Source: Clostridium sp.
GTDB taxonomy: Bacteria; Bacillota; Clostridia; Clostridiales; Clostridiaceae
Direction of reading: 5' to 3'
Length of the DNA: 64,000 nt
NCBI GenBank assembly: GCA_031292145.1
Contig: JARLHR010000028.1
Location: 1-64,000 of the forward strand
Positions 61,101-64,000 of this stretch are shown in pieces (the stretch's first letter is position 1; each line of letters begins with the position of its first letter). A program made the translations under genes and the position numbers. Under the pieces are notes generated by a model, which did no database searches, was not told where the DNA came from, and was given only the letters and a program-made list of their open reading frames with translations.

Positions 61101-62612
61101 TTAATCATCTTTTTTAGTTCTGAAGGTTCCCAAAGGCAGCCCTATTTTATTAAATATGGTTACAGGTCCATAATTCATCCATGCATATCTTACATATTTG
61201 GGTTCTGAAACTTCTTCTGATGATACAAATACTTTACCTCCACAAATCTCCACATTGGCTTGTATATAATTTTTATCTTCTCCTGCAATTTCAAACCCCT
61301 CAGCCTTTTCACCTTTTAACACAAGCCCATCTTCTGCATTTCCAAAGCTTAACTCTATGCCATTTTTGACATAGCTAATTGATTTATACATTGGACCATA
61401 CGCGCGAATATTTTTACTATATACATGATATAAGGCTTGTAAGGCTAATCTAAAACCAACTGTCTCCTTGTCTAAAGGATGGATATTATCAAATTCTCCA
61501 CAATCAGGAATTACTGCTATTCCAGTGTTTTTAATTGTCTTATGAACATACATCTGCTGTTCTCTTATAATAGGCCAATTTTTTGTATCTTCACCTTCTC
61601 GTCCAATAAACATAGGAAGCTGCACAAAAATAAATGGAAGTTCCTCATCTCCCCAATCACTTCTCCATTGCTCAATGAGCTTTATTAAAAGCTTTCCATA
61701 TATTTTAGGTTTATGATCATCACTTTCACCTTGATAATAAATAAAGCCTCTTAATGTATAAGGCATTACCCTTTTAATCATTGTTTCATAAAGTCCACCT
61801 GCTCTAAAGGGTGATTTAGGACCAAGAGGTTCTGGCCATCGACATTCACCGGCAATATCAAGCACCTGTGACCAAAGAATATCTGGCTTCTCTTCATAAC
61901 ATTTACTAACTCTTTTCTGCCATTCTTCATACCAAATATTATATTCTTTAAGCAGTTCAAGATACTCTTCAAAGCTTCTTCCCTCATTAGCCTTGTCATA
62001 TTCTTCTATATATGTATTTGTATCCTTATCTAAAGCTAAGTTTTCTTTACTTATCCAGGCTGAAGCTGATGTTCCTCCCCAATTGCATCCAATTATGCCT
62101 ACTGTTACATTTAATTCCTTAGCTAACTTATCAGCATAATAATATGCTACTGCTGACCAATTACCGGCAGTTTCTGGACTGCATTCCTTCCATTCATTAT
62201 TAGCCTCCTTTTCATAAAATTCCTCATCAATATAGCTTAACTTAGGGGTGTAATAAAACCTTATCCTGTTGTTATTTATATTTTCAACAACCTTCTTACC
62301 ATCTTTGCTATTTTGTAGCTCAAGCTCCATATTAGATTGTCCACCAGCAAGCCATACTTCCCCTATCATTACATTGTTGAATGAAATTAGTTTTTTTCCA
62401 TCAGAAATCTTTATAGTATATGGTCCACCAGCAGTCATACTCGGCAAAACTGCCATCCATTTACCATTAATGACATTTGTACTTACACTATTATTATTCA
62501 ATGTAACTGTAACTCTGTCAGTATCACAGGCTTCTCCCCATATATTTATGTTTTTTTCTCTTTGCAAAACCATATTATTACTAAAAATTGAAGCTACTTT
62601 TAATAATTTCAT
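61101..62612 (-). CDS. SASA-family (sialate-O-acetylesterase-like) carbohydrate esterase
   Basis: The 503-residue protein begins with a beta-sandwich (VASIFSNNMVLQREKNINIWG). It then has the SGNH-like esterase core: EVWLAGGQSNMELELQ with Ser93, IGIIGCNWGGTSASAW, and the catalytic His region DCGEFDNIHPLDKE. The family removes O-acetyl groups from sialic acid, xylan or other glycans; no signal peptide is present. I set the start at the ATG with GGAGG 5 bases upstream (62612); a TTG four codons earlier would overlap that site. It neighbours the fucosidase gene. Confidence 0.88.
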   Translation of the reverse strand: MKLLKVASIFSNNMVLQREKNINIWGEACDTDRVTVTLNNNSVSTNVINGKWMAVLPSMTAGGPYTIKISDGKKLISFNNVMIGEVWLAGGQSNMELELQNSKDGKKVVENINNNRIRFYYTPKLSYIDEEFYEKEANNEWKECSPETAGNWSAVAYYYADKLAKELNVTVGIIGCNWGGTSASAWISKENLALDKDTNTYIEEYDKANEGRSFEEYLELLKEYNIWYEEWQKRVSKCYEEKPDILWSQVLDIAGECRWPEPLGPKSPFRAGGLYETMIKRVMPYTLRGFIYYQGESDDHKPKIYGKLLIKLIEQWRSDWGDEELPFIFVQLPMFIGREGEDTKNWPIIREQQMYVHKTIKNTGIAVIPDCGEFDNIHPLDKETVGFRLALQALYHVYSKNIRAYGPMYKSISYVKNGIELSFGNAEDGLVLKGEKAEGFEIAGEDKNYIQANVEICGGKVFVSSEEVSEPKYVRYAWMNYGPVTIFNKIGLPLGTFRTKKDD

Positions 62613-62935
62613 TTTTACCTCCAAAAGTAAACTCTTATATTAATACTGTATTTTTACTTGTATTTCTCCATTTAAAATACTCTCACAATTAACCTTAGCC
62701 TCAAAAGTCTTATATTCATTGCTATTATTAAATACCAAGAAAATTCGCTGCGCTCATGACTTTTCAATTCACAATGCACAATTGATAACTGTTACGGCTG
62801 CTTTACCTACAATTTAAAAATCCAAATATATTATAGCCTTATAATACTTGGAGTAAAATCCGCAAAATTGCATATAAAATATCATAGTTTTTAGATATTT
62901 TAACCCTAAAATGAAAAGACCAGCTAAACAAAAAA
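62613..62935. other. Spacer before the IS256 remnant
   Basis: AT-rich with a short patch of intercistronic-repeat-like sequence (AATTCACAATGCACAATTG at 62766-62784). No gene. Confidence 0.45.
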
Positions 62936-63157
62936 ATGATATATATAACTAATATCCTTGAAGGATTTAACCCAAAAATACGTAAGTATACCAAAACAAG
63001 AACCATATTTCCAACGGATGAATCTTTAAGTAAATGTGTGTATTTAGCTACCATGGAAATCATAGAAAAATGGACTCAACCGACACTGAATTGGGGACGA
63101 ACTTTAGCTGAATTAACTATAATATTTGAGGAACAATTAACTGATGAACTAGCTTAA
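62936..63157 (+). pseudogene. IS256-family transposase, C-terminal remnant
   Basis: Seventy-three residues (FNPKIRKYTKTRTIFPTDES, then CVYLATMEIIEKWTQPTLNWG) match the end of IS256-family transposases, including the typical FP-D---L--YLA-M-I-KKW pattern. There is no ribosome-binding site, and the catalytic DDE region is missing. The ATG is arbitrary; homology may begin a little upstream. Confidence 0.75.
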
Positions 63158-63253
63158 TGGCTTGTACTTTATCCATAAATTCATTTATAGTATCTGATTT
63201 CTTATAGATACTATAAATACAAAAGATATTTTTAGCATTTACTGCTAGCAAAA

Positions 63254-63290
63254 AAATATTACTGGAAATTAAAATTTCCAGCAATATTTT
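63254..63290. terminator. Hairpin downstream of the YesN-like gene
   Basis: AAATATT-A-CTGGAAATT pairs with AATTTCCAG-C-AATATTT; A and T tracts lie on each side, so it can serve either strand. Confidence 0.6.
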
Positions 63291-63407
63291 AACGATATTG
63301 CCCATAACCGGTGGTATTCTAAATGCAATAGAATTTCCAGTTATATAGGACTATTATGATATTAAATTCACACAAAGATATTTATATTCTCCTGTGATAC
63401 ACATAGG

Positions 63408-64000
63408 TCATATTTCCTTGTCAAATTGCTTCTTATAGCTTAAGGGACTTTTACCTACATATTTTTTAAATTTGCTATGAAAATAATCTATATTTTTATA
63501 CCCTATTTTTTCACAAACTTGATACACTTTAAGTTTATCATCTATCAATAATGATTTTGCTTTTTCAATTCTTATTTTATCCAAATAAGTATTAAAACTT
63601 TCACCTTCAATGCTTTTAAAAAGCTTTCCCAAGTACGCACTGTTATAATTAAATATTTCTGCTAAACTTTCTAATTTTATATCTTTATAATAATTTCTAT
63701 TTATATAACCAGTCACTCTTTTTATAATATTTTCCGAAGAGTTTATCCCCATTTGGTTTGAAATATTAGTAAAGTTTTTAATTAAATAATCTATTGTACT
63801 TTGTAGACTTATTTTATTATATATATTTTTTATTATTTCCTCATTATTTATTATGTTGATTTGACTAGAACCATAATCATTAATTAATTTTTCCTTTAGT
63901 TCTATAAAAATTCTTGTACTATATGCTTTTATTTCATCTTCTAAATACGCCTCTTTTATTATTGACGCTTCAATATTTCTAAACTCTATTTCTAATTTCT
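63408..64000 (-). CDS. AraC-type response regulator (YesN-like), 5' end beyond the window
   Basis: The frame is open from the stop at 63408 through to the window edge, about 197 codons. The C-terminal ~100 residues form an AraC DNA-binding domain (IKLESLAEIFNYNSAYLGKLF, then VYQVCEKIGYKNIDYFHSKFKKYVGKSP). The preceding ~95 residues are a helical linker (EFRNIEASIIKEAYLEDEI) typical of YesN-type two-component regulators, whose receiver domain would lie outside. A start at 63752 is possible but has no support. It may control the nearby glycan genes or a transporter further on. Confidence 0.85.
   Translation of the reverse strand, partial: KLEIEFRNIEASIIKEAYLEDEIKAYSTRIFIELKEKLINDYGSSQINIINNEEIIKNIYNKISLQSTIDYLIKNFTNISNQMGINSSENIIKRVTGYINRNYYKDIKLESLAEIFNYNSAYLGKLFKSIEGESFNTYLDKIRIEKAKSLLIDDKLKVYQVCEKIGYKNIDYFHSKFKKYVGKSPLSYKKQFDKEI

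Overview
The window is very AT-rich, and its long intergenic spacers, strong GGAGG ribosome-binding sites and gene content (adhE, a SAM-I riboswitch, a T-box, a glmS ribozyme, a clostridial mannitol operon) point to a solventogenic Clostridium close to the C. beijerinckii group. This is inferred from gene content, since no 16S rRNA gene is present. Nearly all genes lie on the minus strand.

Layout. 0-9.3 kb is a small redox and stress accessory zone: two HxlR regulators, three flavin split-barrel (PNPOx-like) proteins, two MarR-type or NmrA-type proteins, a macrodomain plus SirTM sirtuin pair for reversible ADP-ribosylation, a tiny ferredoxin-thioredoxin-reductase-like protein, and two lipoproteins. 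Two of these genes carry single-base frameshifts. 9.3-10.9 kb is a scar: three Tn7-like transposon ends with 20-22 bp-spaced transposase-site repeats, a stub of a tnsA-like gene, and a divergent glmS 3' fragment. 11-24 kb holds adhE, glmS with its ribozyme, and a mannitol PTS regulon (mtlR-mtlF-mtlD, a deleted sugar-binding gene, mtlA). 24-36.5 kb has a truncated TolC-like gene, a MarR regulator, two trans-sulfuration genes under a SAM-I riboswitch, a secreted PAP2 phosphatase, a MacAB-like efflux operon and a chemoreceptor. 36.8-43.2 kb is a maltodextrin regulon with four copies of a LacI-type operator. 43.6-54.2 kb carries an ilv-leu-cimA operon behind a T-box. 54.3-64 kb holds a glycan-degradation set (GH2 beta-galactosidase, GH29 fucosidase, SASA-family esterase, two AraC-type regulators) and an IS256 remnant.

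Regulatory themes. Three promoters share one long conserved element: those of mtlR, of mtlA, and of the spacer between glmS and adhE. This suggests that adhE answers both to a Rex-type NADH sensor and to MtlR. Palindromes of the TGCAAGCGCTTGCA type precede malE, malQ and the chemoreceptor gene, so maltodextrin uptake, processing and chemotaxis appear to form one regulon. Several dispersed short inverted-repeat elements interrupt genes and operons.
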